DNA of 64,000 bases from assembly GCA_964017155.1 (NCBI GenBank), contig OZ024857.1:35675741-35739740 (forward strand), written 5' to 3'. Origin of the DNA: Oasisia sp. SBJ-2009. Lineage: Eukaryota; Annelida; Polychaeta; Sabellida; Siboglinidae. The notes below the pieces were generated by a model, which saw only the letters and a list, made by a program, of their open reading frames with translations, was not told the DNA's origin and ran no database searches. Shown one piece after another: positions 1-11,925 of this stretch (the first letter of the stretch is position 1; each line of letters starts with the position of its first letter). A program made the translations under genes and the position numbers.

Positions 1-344
1 GCCACCCGGCCACCCAGCCAACCACCCAGCCACCCAGCGAGCCACCCAGCTATCCAGCCATCCAGCCACCCAGCCACCCAGCCACCCAGCCACCCAGCCA
101 CCCAGCCACCCAGCCATCCAGCCATCCAGCCAGCCAGCCACCCAGCCAGCCACCCAGCCACCCAGCCACCCAGTCACCCAGCCAGCCACCCAGCCACCCA
201 GCCATCCAGCCACCCAGCAATCCACCCAGCCAGCCACCCAGCCAGCCACCAAGCCACCCATCCACCCAGCCACCCAGCCAGCCAACCAGCCAACCAGCCA
301 CCCAGCCACCCAGCCGCCCAGCCAGATTCACAGCCACCCAGCCA

Positions 345-558
345 CGCAGCCACCCAAAGAAATACTACTTCCTATGGACATTTGAAAAGTGGATGAGAGG
401 ACACCATCATACTATGAAGTAGTCGAGGGGGGGCGCGTTTTAGAAAAAATAAAATGATTAAACTAGAACATGTAACGTGTATCTAGGAAATGATACAGGA
501 CAAGTAAGGAATTATCAAAATAGACATATTTGTCTACCTATCGTAACATACGTACCAC
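345..558 (+). repeat. Conserved linker block in the octamer satellite (first full copy)
   Basis: Non-octamer DNA starting in CCCAAAGAAATACTAC, running through a poly-G tract, GCGTTTTAGAAAAAAT and CTAGAACATGTAAC, and ending in ATCGTAACATACGTACC before octamers resume. It recurs in the same orientation at about 1780-1998, 3701-3918 and 5271-5479, in shortened form at 712-857 and 2657-2798, and inverted at 7518-7745. It has no coding signal. Regular recurrence shows that octamers plus linker form a composite repeat. Confidence 0.9.
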
Positions 559-711
559 AGCCAGCCAGCTACACAGCCAGCAACCCAACCAGCCACCCAG
601 CCACCCAGCCACCCAGCCATCCAGCCACCCAACCATCCAGCCACCCAGCCACCCACCCTACCACCCAGCCACCCAGCCACCCAGCCACCCAACCATCCAG
701 CCACCCAGCCA

Positions 712-857
712 CCGAGGTCGAGGGGGGGGGGCGTTTTAGAAAAAATAAAATGATTAAACTAGAACATGTAACGTGTATCTAGGAAATGATAACAGGACAA
801 GTAAGGAATTATCAAAATAGACATATTTGTCTACCTATCGTAACATACGTACCACAG
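712..857 (+). repeat. Shortened satellite linker
   Basis: It lacks the ATACTACTTCC half and begins at GAGGTCGAGG followed by the G-run, then matches the full linker. Its twin is 2657-2798. Confidence 0.85.
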
Positions 858-1779
858 CCAGCCAGCTACACAGCCAGCAACCCAACCAGCCACCCAGCCA
901 CCCAGCCATCCAGCCACCCAGCCAGCCACCCAGCCAGCTACCCAGCCACTCAGCCATCCAGCCACCTAGCCACGCCACCCAGCCACCCAGCCATCCAGCC
1001 ACACAGCCAGCCACCCAGCCACCCAGCCAGCCACCCAGCCACCCAGCCACCCAGTCACCCAGCCAGCCAGCCACCCAGCCACCCAACCATCCAGCCACCC
1101 AGCCATCCACCCAGCCAGTCACCCAGCCAGCCACCAAGCCACCCATCCACCCAGCCACCCAGCCAGCCAACCAGCCAACCAGCCACCCAGCCACCCAGCC
1201 ACCCAGCCACCCAGCCACCCAGCCACCCAGCCACCCAGCCACCCAGCCACCCCGCCACCCAGCCACCAAGCCAGCCACCAAGCCAGCCACCCAACCACCC
1301 AGCCACCCAGCCATCGAGCCATCCAGCCACCCACCCACCCATCCACTCAGCCAGCCACCCGGCCACCCAGCCACCCAGCCACCCAGCCACCCAGCCACCT
1401 ACCCACGCCACCCAGCCACCCAGCCATCCAGCCACCCAGCCAGCCAGCCACCCAGCCAGCTACCCAGGCACCCAGCCATCCAGCCACTTAGCCACGCCAC
1501 CCAGCCACCCAGCCACCCAGCCACCCAGCCACCCAGCCACCCAGCCACCCAGCCACCCAGCCACCCAGCCACCCAGCCACCCAGCCACCCAGCCACCCAG
1601 CCACCAAGCCAGCCACCATGCCAGCCACCCATCCACCCAGCCAGCCAACCAGCCAACCAGCCAACCAGCCACCCAGCCACCCAGCCACCCAGCCACCCAG
1701 CCACCCAGCCACCCAGCCATCCAACCACCCAGCCACCCAGCCGCCCAGCCAGATTCACAGCCACCCAGCCACGCAGCCA

Positions 1780-1998
1780 CCCAAAGAAATACTACTTCCT
1801 ATGGACATTTGAAAAGTGGATGAGAGGACAACATCATACTATGAAGTAGTCGGGGGGGGGGGGCGCGTTTTAGAAAAAATAAAATGATTAAACTAGAACA
1901 TGTAACATGTATCTAGGAAATGATACAGGACAAGTAAGGAATTATCAAAATAGACATATTTGTCTACCTATCGTAACATACGTACCACAGCCAGCCAG
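1780..1998 (+). repeat. Satellite linker, full copy
   Basis: Full-length linker with a poly-G run of about 13. It is almost identical to 3701-3918, at an offset of about 1920 bases. Confidence 0.9.
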
Positions 1999-2656
1999 CT
2001 ACACAGCCAGCAACCCAACCAGCCACCCAGCCACCCAGCCATCCAGCCACCCAGCCAGCCACCCAGCCAGCTACCCAGCCACTCACCCATCCAGCCACCT
2101 AGCCACGCCACCCAGCCACCCAGCCATCCAGCCACACAGCCAGCCACGCAGCCACCCAGCCACCCAACTACCAGCCACCCAGCCACCCGCCCTGCCACCC
2201 AGCCACCCAACCACCCACCCATCCACCAAGTCAGCCACCCGGCCACCCAGCCAACCGCCCAGCCACCCAGCCAGCCACCCAGCCGTCCACCGTCCAGCCA
2301 CCCAGCCACCCAGCCACCCAGCCATCCAGCAATCCACCCAGCCAGCCACCCAGCCACCCAGCCACCCAGACATCCACCCAGCCAGCCACCTAGCCAGCCA
2401 CCAAGCCACCCAGCCACCCAGCCACCCAGCCACCCAGCCACCGAGCCACCCAGCCACCCAGCCAACCAACCAGCCTACCTATCGTAACATACGTACCACA
2501 GCCAGCCAGCTACACAGCCAGCAACCCAACCAGCCACCCAGCCACCCAGCCACCCAGCCATCCAGCCACCCAACCATCCAGCCACCCAGCCACCCACCCT
2601 ACCACCCAGCCACCCAGCCACCCAGCCACCCAACCATCCAGCCACCCAGCCACCGA

Positions 2657-2798
2657 GGTCGAGGGGGGGGGGCGTTTTAGAAAAAATAAAATGATTAAAC
2701 TAGAACATGTAACGTGTATCTAGGAAATGATAACAGGACAAGTAAGGAATTATCAAAATAGACATATTTGTCTACCTATCGTAACATACGTACCACAG
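2657..2798 (+). repeat. Shortened satellite linker
   Basis: Second copy of the shortened linker, 1941-1945 bases downstream of the one at 712. This supports a tandem duplication of the whole block. Confidence 0.85.
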
Positions 2799-3700
2799 CC
2801 AGCCAGCTACACAGCCAGCAACCCAACCAGCCACCCAGCCACCCAGCCATCCAGCCACCCAGCCAGCCACCCAGCCAGCTACCCAGCCACTCAGCCATCC
2901 AGCCACCTAGCCACGCCACCCAGCCACCCAGCCATCCAGCCACACAGCCAGCCACCCAGCCACCCAGCCAGCCACCCAGCCACCCAGCCACCCAGTCACC
3001 CAGCCAGCCACCCAGCCACCCAGCCATCCAGCCACCCAGCCATCCACCCAGCCAGTCACCCAGCCAGCCACCAAGCCACCCATCCACCCAGCCACCCAGC
3101 CAGCCAACCAGCCAACCAGCCACCCAGCCACCCAGCCACCCAGCCACCCAGCCACCCAGCCACCCAGCCACCCAGCCACCCAGCCACCCAGCCACCCAGC
3201 CACCAAGCCAGCCACCAAGCCAGCCACCCAACCACCCAGCCACCCAGCCATCGAGCCATCCAGCCACCCACCCACCCATCCACTCAGCCAGCCACCCGGC
3301 CACCCAGCCACCCAGCCACCCAGCCACCCAGCCACCTACCCACGCCACCCAGCCACCCAGCCATCCAGCCACCCAGCCAGCCAGCCACCCAGCCAGCTAC
3401 CCAGGCACCCAGCCATCCAGCCACTTAGCCACGCCACCCAGCCACCCAGCCACCCAGCCACCCAGCCACCCAGCCACCCAGCCACCCAGCCACCCAGCCA
3501 CCCAGCCACCCAGCCACCCAGCCACCAAGCCAGCCACCATGCCAGCCACCCATCCACCCAGCCAGCCAACCAGCCAACCAGCCAACCAGCCACCCAGCCA
3601 CCCAGCCACCCAGCCACCCAGCCACCCAGCCACCCAGCCATCCAACCACCCAGCCACCCAGCCGCCCAGCCAGATTCACAGCCACCCAGCCACGCAGCCA

Positions 3701-3918
3701 CCCAAAGAAATACTACTTCCTATGGACATTTGAAAAGTGGATGAGAGGACAACATCATACTATGAAGTAGTCGGGGGGGGGGGCGCGTTTTAGAAAAAAT
3801 AAAATGATTAAACTAGAACATGTAACATGTATCTAGGAAATGATACAGGACAAGTAAGGAATTATCAAAATAGACATATTTGTCTACCTATCGTAACATA
3901 CGTACCACAGCCAGCCAG
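3701..3918 (+). repeat. Satellite linker, full copy
   Basis: Full linker, the twin of 1780-1998 within the duplicated block. Confidence 0.9.
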
Positions 3919-5270
3919 CTACACAGCCAGCAACCCAACCAGCCACCCAGCCACCCAGCCATCCAGCCACCCAGCCAGCCACCCAGCCAGCTACCCAGCC
4001 ACTCACCCATCCAGCCACCTAGCCAAGCCACCCAGCCACCCAGCCATCCAGCCACACAGCCAGCCACGCAGCCACCCAGCCACCCAACTACCAGCCACCC
4101 AGCCACCCGCCCTGCCACCCAGCCACCCAACCACCCACCCATCCACCAAGTCAGCCACCCGGCCACCCAGCCAACCGCCCAGCCACCCAGCCAGCCACCC
4201 AGCCGTCCACCGTCCAGCCACCCAGCCACCCAGCCACCCAGCCATCCAGCAATCCACCCAGCCAGCCACCCAGCCACCCAGCCACCCAGACATCCACCCA
4301 GCCAGCCACCTAGCCAGCCACCAAGCCACCCAGCCACCCAGCCACCCAGCCACCCAGCCACCGAGCCACCCAGCCACCCAGCCAACCAACCAGCCACCCG
4401 GCCACCCGGCCACCCGGCCACCCAGCCACCCAGCCACCCAGCCAGCTACCCAGGCACCCAGCCATCCAGCCACTTAGCCACGCCACCCAGCCACCCAGCC
4501 ACCCAGCCACCAAGCCAACCACCATGCCAGCCACCCATCCACCCAGCCAGACACCCGGCCACCCAGCCGGCCACCCAGCCACCCACCCACACAGCCACCC
4601 AACCAGCCACCCAGCCACCCAGCCACCCAGCCACCCAGCCACCCAGCCACCCAGCCACCCAGCCACCCAGCCATCCAGCCACCCAGCCAGCCACCCAGCC
4701 AGCTACCCAGCCACTCAGCCATCCAGCCACCTAGCCACGCCACCCAGCCACCCACCCACCCAGCCACGCAGCCACCCAGCCACCCAAATATCCAGCCACC
4801 CAGCCACCCACCCTACCACCCAGCCACCCAGCCACCCAGCCACCCAACCATCCAGCCACCCAGCCACCCACCCTACCACCCAGCCACCCAGCCACCCAGC
4901 CACCCACCCACCCACCCATCAACCCATCCACCCATCCACCCAGTCAGCCACCCGGCCACCCAGCCAACCACCCAGCCACCCAGCCAGCCACCCAGCTATA
5001 CAGCCATCCAGCCACCCAGCCACCCAGCCATCCACCCAGCCAGCCACCCAGCCACCCAGCCAGCCACCCAGCCACCCAGCCACCCAGTCACCCAGCCAGC
5101 CACCCAGCCACCCAGCCACCCAGCCATCCAGCCACCCAGCCATCCACCCAGCCAGTCACCCAGCCAGCCACCAAGCCACCCATCCACCCAGCCACCCAGC
5201 CAGCCAACCAGCCAACCAGCCACCCAGCCACCCAGCCGCCCAGCCAGATTCACAGCCACCCAGCCACGCA

Positions 5271-5479
5271 GCCACCCAAAGAAATACTACTTCCTATGGA
5301 CATTTGAAAAGTGGATGAGAGGACACCATCATACTATGAAGTAGTCGAGGGGGGGGGCGTTTTACAAAAAATTAAATGATTAAACTAGAACATGTAACAT
5401 GTATCTAGGAAATGATACAGGACAAGTAAGGAATTATCAAAATAGACATATTTGTCTACCTATCGTAACATACGTACCA
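5271..5479 (+). repeat. Satellite linker, full copy
   Basis: Full linker opening a third, more diverged composite unit (about 5270-6870). Confidence 0.9.
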
Positions 5480-6872
5480 CAGCCAGCCAGCTACACAGCC
5501 AGCAACCCAACCAGCCACCCAGCCACCCAGCCATCCAGCCACCCAGCCAGCCACCCAGCCAGCCACCCAGCCAGCTACCCAGCCACTCAGCCATCCAGCC
5601 ACCTAGCCACGCCATCCAGCCACACAGCCAGCCACGCAGCCACCCAGCCACCCAACTATCCAGCCACCCAGCCACCCGCCCTGCCACCCAGCCACCCAAC
5701 CACCCACCCATCCACCAAGTCAGCCACCCGGCCACCCAGCCAACCGCCCAGCCACCCAGCCAGCCACCCAGCCGTCCACCGTCCAGCCACCCAGCCACCC
5801 AGCCACCCAGCAATCCACCCAGCAATCCACCCAGCCAGCCACCCAGCCACCCAGCCACCCATACATCCACCCAGCCAGCCACCTAGCCAGCCACCTAGCC
5901 AGCCACCTAGCCAGCCACCCAGCCACCCAGCCACCCAGCCACCCAGCCACCCAGCCACCCAGCCAACCAACCGGCCACCCGGCCACTCGGCCACCCGGCC
6001 ACCCAGCCACCCAGCCACCCAGCCAGCTACCCAGGCACCCAGCCATCCAGCCACTTAGCCACGCCACCCAGCCACCCAGCCACCCAGCCACCCAGCCACC
6101 CAGCCATCCAGCCACCCAGCCACCCAGCCACCATGCCAGCCACCCATCCACCCAGCCAGCCACCCGGCCACCCAGCCGGCCACCCAGCCACCCACCCACA
6201 CAGCCACCCAACCAGCCACCCAGCCACCCAGCCACCCAGCCACCCAGCCATCCAGCCACCCAGCCAGCCACCCAGCCAGCTACCCAGCCACTCAGCCATC
6301 CAGCCACCTAGCCACGCCACCCAGCCACCCAGCCATCCAGCCACCCACCCAGCCACGCAGCCACCCAGCCACCCAACCATCCAGCCACCCAGCCACCCAC
6401 CCTACCAACCAGCCACCCAGCCACCCACCCACCCATCCATCAACCCATCCACCCATCCACCCAGTCAGCCACCCGGCCACCCAGCCAACCACCCAGCCAC
6501 CCAGCCAGCCACCCAGCTATCCAGCCATCCAGCCACCCAGCCACCCAGCCACCCAGCCACCCAGCCACCCAGCCACCCAGCCACCCAGCCACCCAGCCAT
6601 CCATCCAGCCAGCCACCCAGCCAGCCACCCAGCCACCCAGCCACCCAGTCACCCAGCCAGCCACCCAGCCACCCAGCCATCCAGCCACCCAGCAATCCAC
6701 CCAGCCAGCCACCCAGCCAGCCACCAAGCCACCCATCCACCCAGCCACCCAGCCAGCCAACCAGCCACCCAGACATCCACCCAGCCAGCCACCTAGCCAG
6801 CCACCAAGCCACCCAGCCACCCAGCCATCCAGCAATCCACCCACCCATCCACCCAGCCAGCCATCCGGCCAC

Positions 6873-7517
6873 TGGTTGGCTGGGTGGCTGGGTGGTTGGA
6901 TGGCAGGGTGGCTGGCTGTTTGGCTGGCTGGGTAGCTGGCTGGATGGCTGGGTGGCTGACTGGCTGGGTGGCTGGGTGGCTGGGTGGCTGGGTGGCTGGG
7001 TGGCTGGGTGGCTGGGTGGCTGGCTGGGTGGCTGGCTGGGTGGCTGGCTGGGTGGCTGGCTGGGTGGATGGCTGGGTGGATGGCTGGGTGGCTGGGTGGC
7101 TGGGTGGCTGGGTGGCTGGGTGGCTGGGTGGCTGGGTGGCTGGGTGACTGGGTGGCTGGGTGGCTGGGTGGCTGGGTGGCTGGTTGGCTGGGTGGCTGGG
7201 TGGCTGGGTGGGTGACTGGCTGGGTGGCTGGCTGGGTGGATAGGTGGATGGTTGGATGTGTGGCTGGATGGCTGGGTGGCTGGATGGGGGGCTGGGTGGC
7301 TGGCTGGGTGGCTGAGTGGCTTGCTGGGTGGCTGAGTGGCTGGTTGGGTGGCTGAGTTGCTGGCTGGGTGTATCCGTGGCTGTGTGTCTCCGTGGCTGCG
7401 TGGTTGCGTGGCTACGTGGCTGTGTGGGTGGGCGGCTGGGTGACTGGGTGGGTGGCTGGCAGTTTGGCTGACTGAATGATTGATTTATTGGTTGATTTAC
7501 TGATTGATTATCTGGTT
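6873..7517 (-). repeat. Inverted octamer satellite arm (GGGTGGCT on plus)
   Basis: At about 6873 the plus strand flips from CCATCCGGCCACTG to GTTGGCTGGGTGG. From here the same octamer array runs in reverse orientation, decaying toward 7450-7500. Together with the left arm it makes a very large imperfect palindrome. Confidence 0.9.
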
Positions 7518-7745
7518 GATTGCTAGAACATTGTGGTACGTATCTTACGTTATGTCTATTTTCATAATTCCTTACTTGTCCTGTATCATTTCCCAGATAC
7601 ATGTTACATGTTCTAGGTTAATCATTTTATTTGTCCTAAAACGCGCCCCCCCCCCCCTCGACTACTACATAGTATGATGGTGTCCTCTTATCCACTTTTC
7701 ATTTGTCCATAGAAAGTAGGATTTCTTTGGGTGGCTGCGAGGCTA
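7518..7745 (-). repeat. Satellite linker, inverted copy
   Basis: Reverse complement of the linker block: GGTACGTATCTTACG, then the poly-C run at 7646-7658, then GTCCATAGAAAGTAGG. It is more diverged than the plus-strand copies. Confidence 0.85.
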
Positions 7746-7975
7746 GGTGGCTGTGAATCTAGCTTGGCGGCTGAGTGGCTGGGTGGTTGGATGGCTGGGT
7801 GGCTGGGTGGCTGGGTGGCTGGGTGGCTGGGTGGCTGGGTGGCTGGGTGGCTTGGTGGCTGGGTGGCTGGCTGGATGGCAGGGTGGCTGGCTGGGTGGCT
7901 GGGTGGCTGGGTGGCTGGGTGGCTGGGTGGCTGGGTGGCTGGGTGGCTGGGTGGCTGGGTGGCTGGGTGGCAGCT
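7746..7975 (-). repeat. Inverted octamer satellite, distal segment
   Basis: Regular GGGTGGCT units after the inverted linker, ending at a TA microsatellite. It closes the satellite domain. Confidence 0.9.
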
Positions 7976-7996
7976 ACATTGGTTAGTAAACTTGGT

Positions 7997-8000
<4 letters not shown>

Positions 8001-8083
<83 letters not shown>
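8001..8083. repeat. (AT)n microsatellite
   Basis: Uninterrupted AT dinucleotides. Confidence 0.98.
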
Positions 8084-8089
<6 letters not shown>

Positions 8090-8819
8090 CAAGGAGTTTA
8101 CTTGGACGTCTGATCCCACATGTACACATCTATGGGCAGCTATTCCTATATCCAGGTATCCTCGACAAAACATTAAACTGTAGAATGCACAGCACTTCCC
8201 TAACCATTGGGGGCTAATACTACGTCCAGCTTCCTCTGCAAATGGTGGGGGTGCAGGCCCCACCCCGGTTCAGACAAATATACATATGTTTGAGCAATTG
8301 TCCCCCACTCGCATTGTTATGCACTCGTTTTGGGCAACTGTTTGTTGCCCAGGTGCCTCTAGAGACGCCAGTATAAGTCATAATACAGACTAGAAACTTC
8401 GGTTAATCTTCTGATAAAACATGTCATCACGATCCTTGGTTCTTCTTGACTAGAGGGAAACAAAATAGCATTTATATTTGCGACTATTACCTTTAATTAT
8501 AAAACACATTCGGGAGCGGTAAAAGAACTATACGCTTCATGTTATAAGATAGCTGGCCGCCATTTGTTTTAGGCTAAATGTAAGGAATATAGGAATCGGA
8601 CTTCCATTACAAGTTCAGTAGAAATATGAACACAATTCGTGCTGCTAAATAAATTCAAACCAGCGTAACTGTATACATACATTAGCGTTATCAACAGTGG
8701 ACTCAAGGTCTGAGTATAACAGGCATTCTAATAATAAAATGCAAATGGCTATCTAAATCCCGTTTTCGGCACGCGCATGCTCAATACTTCTACAATGTGT
8801 TATAACGTATACCATAACA
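8084..8819. other. Unassigned unique DNA
   Basis: No open frame of recognisable content. A minus-strand frame near 8100-8263 has no family resemblance I trust. Confidence 0.6.
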
Positions 8820-9014
8820 TCGCGCATCGCATCTCGCATCGCGCATAGAATCGCGCAACGCATCGCGCATCGCGCATCGCGCATCGCGCATCGCGCATCG
8901 CGCATCGCGCATCGCGCATCGCGCATCGCGCATCGCGCATCGCGCATCGCGCATCGCGCATCGCGCATCGCGCATCGCGCATCGCGCATCGCGCATCGCG
9001 CATCGCGCATCGCA
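8820..9014. repeat. (GCGCATC)n heptamer minisatellite
   Basis: About 27 copies of a 7-bp unit, degenerate for the first 40 bp and then essentially perfect. A 7-bp unit reads as the same 7-residue peptide in all three minus frames, which explains three overlapping MRDARCA-type frames. These are not genes. Confidence 0.97.
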
Positions 9015-9180
9015 TTGACGTTCCGTATAGCCACACAAAAACGCCATGGCCCTTCTCGGCCATCATACTATCTACATATATATATACCGTATATTATTTC
9101 ATCCGGACAGTAAATAAAATCACTGTTATTGTTACACACTACAATTCATTGTAGGCCTACTGACCAATCGAAATTATACA

Positions 9181-9209
9181 CAAACGTACACACACGCACA
9201 CACACACAG

Positions 9210-9243
<34 letters not shown>

Positions 9244-9256
9244 ACACACACACACA

Positions 9257-9304
<48 letters not shown>
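9181..9304. repeat. (CA)n microsatellite
   Basis: CA dinucleotides with a few CAGA/CTCA interruptions, followed by a CG-rich stretch. Confidence 0.97.
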
Positions 9305-9306
<2 letters not shown>

Positions 9307-9510
9307 CCGCGCGTGAGCGCGTGCGCGCGCAAAAAAAAATATAACATGACATAACCGCAGACACAATATGGGAATTTAAAAGCTGTTTTAATTCAGTTCA
9401 AATTCAAATATTTTCTCAAGAAAAGGTACTTAGTATAAATGACCAGCCTTCGAATTTCACAGAAACACTAGCGATAAGTTCAACAAAGGGAATTCAAACT
9501 CATTTGGTTT
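9305..9510 (+). repeat. Dispersed repeat following a CA microsatellite
   Basis: Segments such as GTTTTAATTCAGTT, CCTTCGAATT and GGGAATTCAAACTCATTT recur in the same order at about 61540-61660, where they again follow a short CA/CG tract. This suggests two copies of one short element or SINE-like repeat. No coding content. Confidence 0.4.
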
Positions 9511-10861
9511 GCAACGGAAATTTGAGAATAGTTGATACATTTATTACTGTTAAACGTTTTCATAAACCAGAAAGTGCTTGTTTATGAAACGGTATCACAT
9601 TAATCAACATTGGTTTTTGGACATTGGAAGGCATAGATGGTACGCCACACAGACCGGAACAAAAAAAACCTTGTTTAACTTTTTGGCGTGGTATCATTGT
9701 CCTGCAGCTGCGTTTTATATGTTTATTTAGTAAAGGTCTTATACACGTTGTATAGGTTTCCAACAAAACCGCATCTAGAAGGTCGCAACTATTATGCAGT
9801 TATTATTTTTAAATCGCAGTAATTATTTCTTTGAAGACGCTTACGGACAACTAGGTGGGGTCCAGTTTCGTTTGATATCGTTAAGTAGCGTTCAAAATGG
9901 ATCGGAAACGAGAATAATGTCCGTGTCCTATTCTTAACACACCAAGATGTCGCCAAGACATTAGTGTCTAATGGTTGTTCGGGGATCGCTATTATATAAC
10001 ACTTTAAATGCGTTAAATTGGTATTGCATGGCATACATAGTATTTGTCTATTGTTTTGCTGATTTGTACACCAACGAGATCGTATGCGATAGAAAACAAG
10101 TCTATATTCCTTTGTACTGTGATTCAACAGTCAGTGTAGAATCACAGCGCACGGCAAGTGTGTCCATCTGTCCAAAAGCAGCAAGAAGCCAATGGCGACA
10201 TCTGTTCAATACACCTGCAGTCGGTACATCAGAGGCAAACGTTCAAAGAAAGTGATGTTATGTAAATAAATGATAACTGCGCGTCTTCCATCGTGAAAGA
10301 CGTTCACTTCCTCACTATTTAGTTCGTTTCGTCACATCCAGCATTATTGCACCAATGGCGCCCAGATAACAAGAATGACGCAAAAGACGAATGTCCGGCG
10401 AAATCTGCAACAACAATTGTATAATGACAAGTTGTATATTTGTGCTCTGTAACTTCTGGTATTTTATACTAAACTAATTTGACAGTCATCTGTTTAATTT
10501 TAACTGATTCGCCCCGAATATGTTCTGCATTATATTTATTGAACGGCAGAATGGTGTGCGTATATATGTGTGTGCGTCCATGCTGCTTTTAAAGTCAAAT
10601 CATATTTTAAAATATGGTCCACTGAAATGTAAAACACATTTCTGCGGTCATTATATCAAGAATCGTATGGTATGTAATTTTTGAGAGCACAATTATTGTG
10701 CGATTCAATGTGTACACTTTTTCCAAAATAATTCATACTACAGCAAGAAGTGCCAATATTTCAGAAACCACTTACAAAGCATAGTTTTCAATAGCAAATC
10801 AATTTCAATAACCTTTGTCTTACTACTATAGATCAAACTATTGCAGAAGGCAGTAAATATA
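9511..10861. other. Unassigned DNA
   Basis: Short frames on both strands (for example 9792-10127 minus, 9971-10255 plus) show no motif I recognise. AT-rich toward the right. Confidence 0.6.
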
Positions 10862-10995
<134 letters not shown>

Positions 10996-10998
10996 TGT

Positions 10999-11341
10999 TA
11001 TGTTTGTTCTTACATTTTTAAGTGTTGGTGAAGAAATGGTAAGGGATATAATAAATGGTCTTCCAACAAAAAACAGCAATGGATTTGATAGCATAACATA
11101 AAAGTTGCAAAAATGATAACAGAACCAACAATACTTAAATCATTACCGTTAATAGTTAACCAAGTTATTAATAGAGGCATATTCTCTGATAATCTTAAAA
11201 TTGCAAAGGTATGTCAAATTGTCAAACAAGTCACCCAACTGTATTAGAAAATTACAGACCTAGCTGTCTATATATCTAACAAACATCTACACATAAAGTG
11301 TTAGAGAAAATAATCCACACTCAGTTATCCGGCTATTTTAT
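10999..11341 (+). pseudogene. Non-LTR retrotransposon reverse transcriptase fragment
   Basis: Across shifting frames one can read the upstream reverse transcriptase blocks of Jockey-like elements: a [13 protein letters not shown] stretch, then the LIVNQVINRGIFSDNLKIA block, then remnants of the NYRPISLLP and KVLEKIIHTQL blocks. Frames are broken by several indels. The fragment stops abruptly at 11341, where an unrelated ORF1-like frame begins, so this is an old truncated copy. Confidence 0.6.
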
Positions 11342-11343
11342 TT

Positions 11344-11817
11344 ATGCGAAGCTATGTTGTTGTTTGTCTTCCGGGGGCTAGGATAGAGCATGTGACTGAA
11401 CGGGTAGAGAACCTATTAGGGCATGACCAAGGAGGATCTGTATTAGTACATGTATGGACGAACAATGCAGACAGGGAAGGAACAACCAAGATAGTACAGA
11501 GATACAGAGAGTTGGTTCAGACACTGAAAAAGACAAGAGTTGAACAGATTATTCTCTCAGTAAAGAGTTGAACAGATTATTCTCTCAGTAATCTTGCCAG
11601 TGACGAGGGTAACGTATAAAAACTGCAAGAGGATGGCAATTAATGCACTAGTAGAGAAGATGTGTGAAGAAGAAGGAGTTAGATTTGTAGATGTGTGGGG
11701 ATACTTTGTTGGGAAAGAAGACATGTATATGAGAGATGGCCTCCATCTAAGTAGAAAGGGTGCTGCACTGTCCTCCGAGAACCTGCTTCAATCAATGGAC
11801 AGTGGAACAGGTTGAAA
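11344..11817 (+). pseudogene. SGNH-hydrolase-like ORF1 of a CR1-like LINE (broken)
   Basis: Two adjacent frames (11344-11571 and 11594-11815) together resemble the SGNH/GDSL-type ORF1 domain known from CR1-like elements. An LPGARIE start and a TNN block (the G before TNN is W here) are followed by the RDGLHLS block that carries the catalytic Asp and His of the fold. A short duplicated run (GTTGAACAGATTATTCTC at about 11539 and 11564) causes the frame break. It sits directly upstream of the endonuclease domain below, as expected for ORF1. The role in live elements is presumed esterase/RNP assembly. Confidence 0.6.
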
Positions 11818-11925
11818 CTATTTAAACTAGTTTCGCAGGGGGACACACAGAGAAGCGAAATACTAGAGGCATAGATAAAGACAGCACAACGAAAGCAGCA
11901 AAAAACAGCCTAGAAAGCCCTACAG

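Larger units (their letters stand above)
536..2476 (+). repeat. Higher-order satellite unit, copy 1 (1941 bp)
   Basis: The block starting at CTATCGTAACATACG (536) recurs from 2477 with near identity. The offset is 1941 at the left part and about 1920 after a small internal deletion. The copies separate at about 2472 versus 4390, as expected for a head-to-tail duplication. High identity of a repetitive block points to recent unequal exchange (inference). Confidence 0.8.
2477..4390 (+). repeat. Higher-order satellite unit, copy 2
   Basis: Tandem partner of 536-2476, with the same linkers, the same irregular octamers (for example CCGTCCACCGTCC near 2283 and 4203) and the same order. Confidence 0.8.
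1..6872 (+). repeat. CCACCCAG octamer satellite, C-rich strand on plus
   Basis: The 8-bp unit CCACCCAG (read in places as CCAGCCA or CCATCCAG variants) fills nearly 7 kb, broken only by conserved linker blocks. Because three units make 24 bases, all frames stay open and give apparent proteins of SHPATQPP type on plus and GWLGGWVA type on minus. These frames have no other composition or recognisable domain, so I do not call them genes. The array continues past the left window edge. The minus strand carries GGGTGG runs at short spacing, which could form G-quadruplexes (inference). Confidence 0.95.

Noticed and set aside
786..1849. Long plus-strand frames of SHPATQPP type and minus frames of GWLGGWVA type
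   Set aside because: They arise from an 8-bp tandem repeat that keeps all frames open on both strands. There is no start context, domain or codon bias.
8084..8263. Possible extra terminal exon of the PanK-like gene (minus, CRGYLDIGIAA)
   Set aside because: It resembles the GYLGAIGA end only weakly and needs a poor acceptor. Reading through exon 8 to 19601 gives a better C-terminus.
8753..9066. Three overlapping MRDARCA-type minus frames
   Set aside because: 7-bp repeat read in three registers.
9305..9340. CRISPR-like or bacterial features anywhere in the window
   Set aside because: Direct repeats here are microsatellites, satellites or transposon ends without unique equal-length spacers, and the window is clearly eukaryotic.
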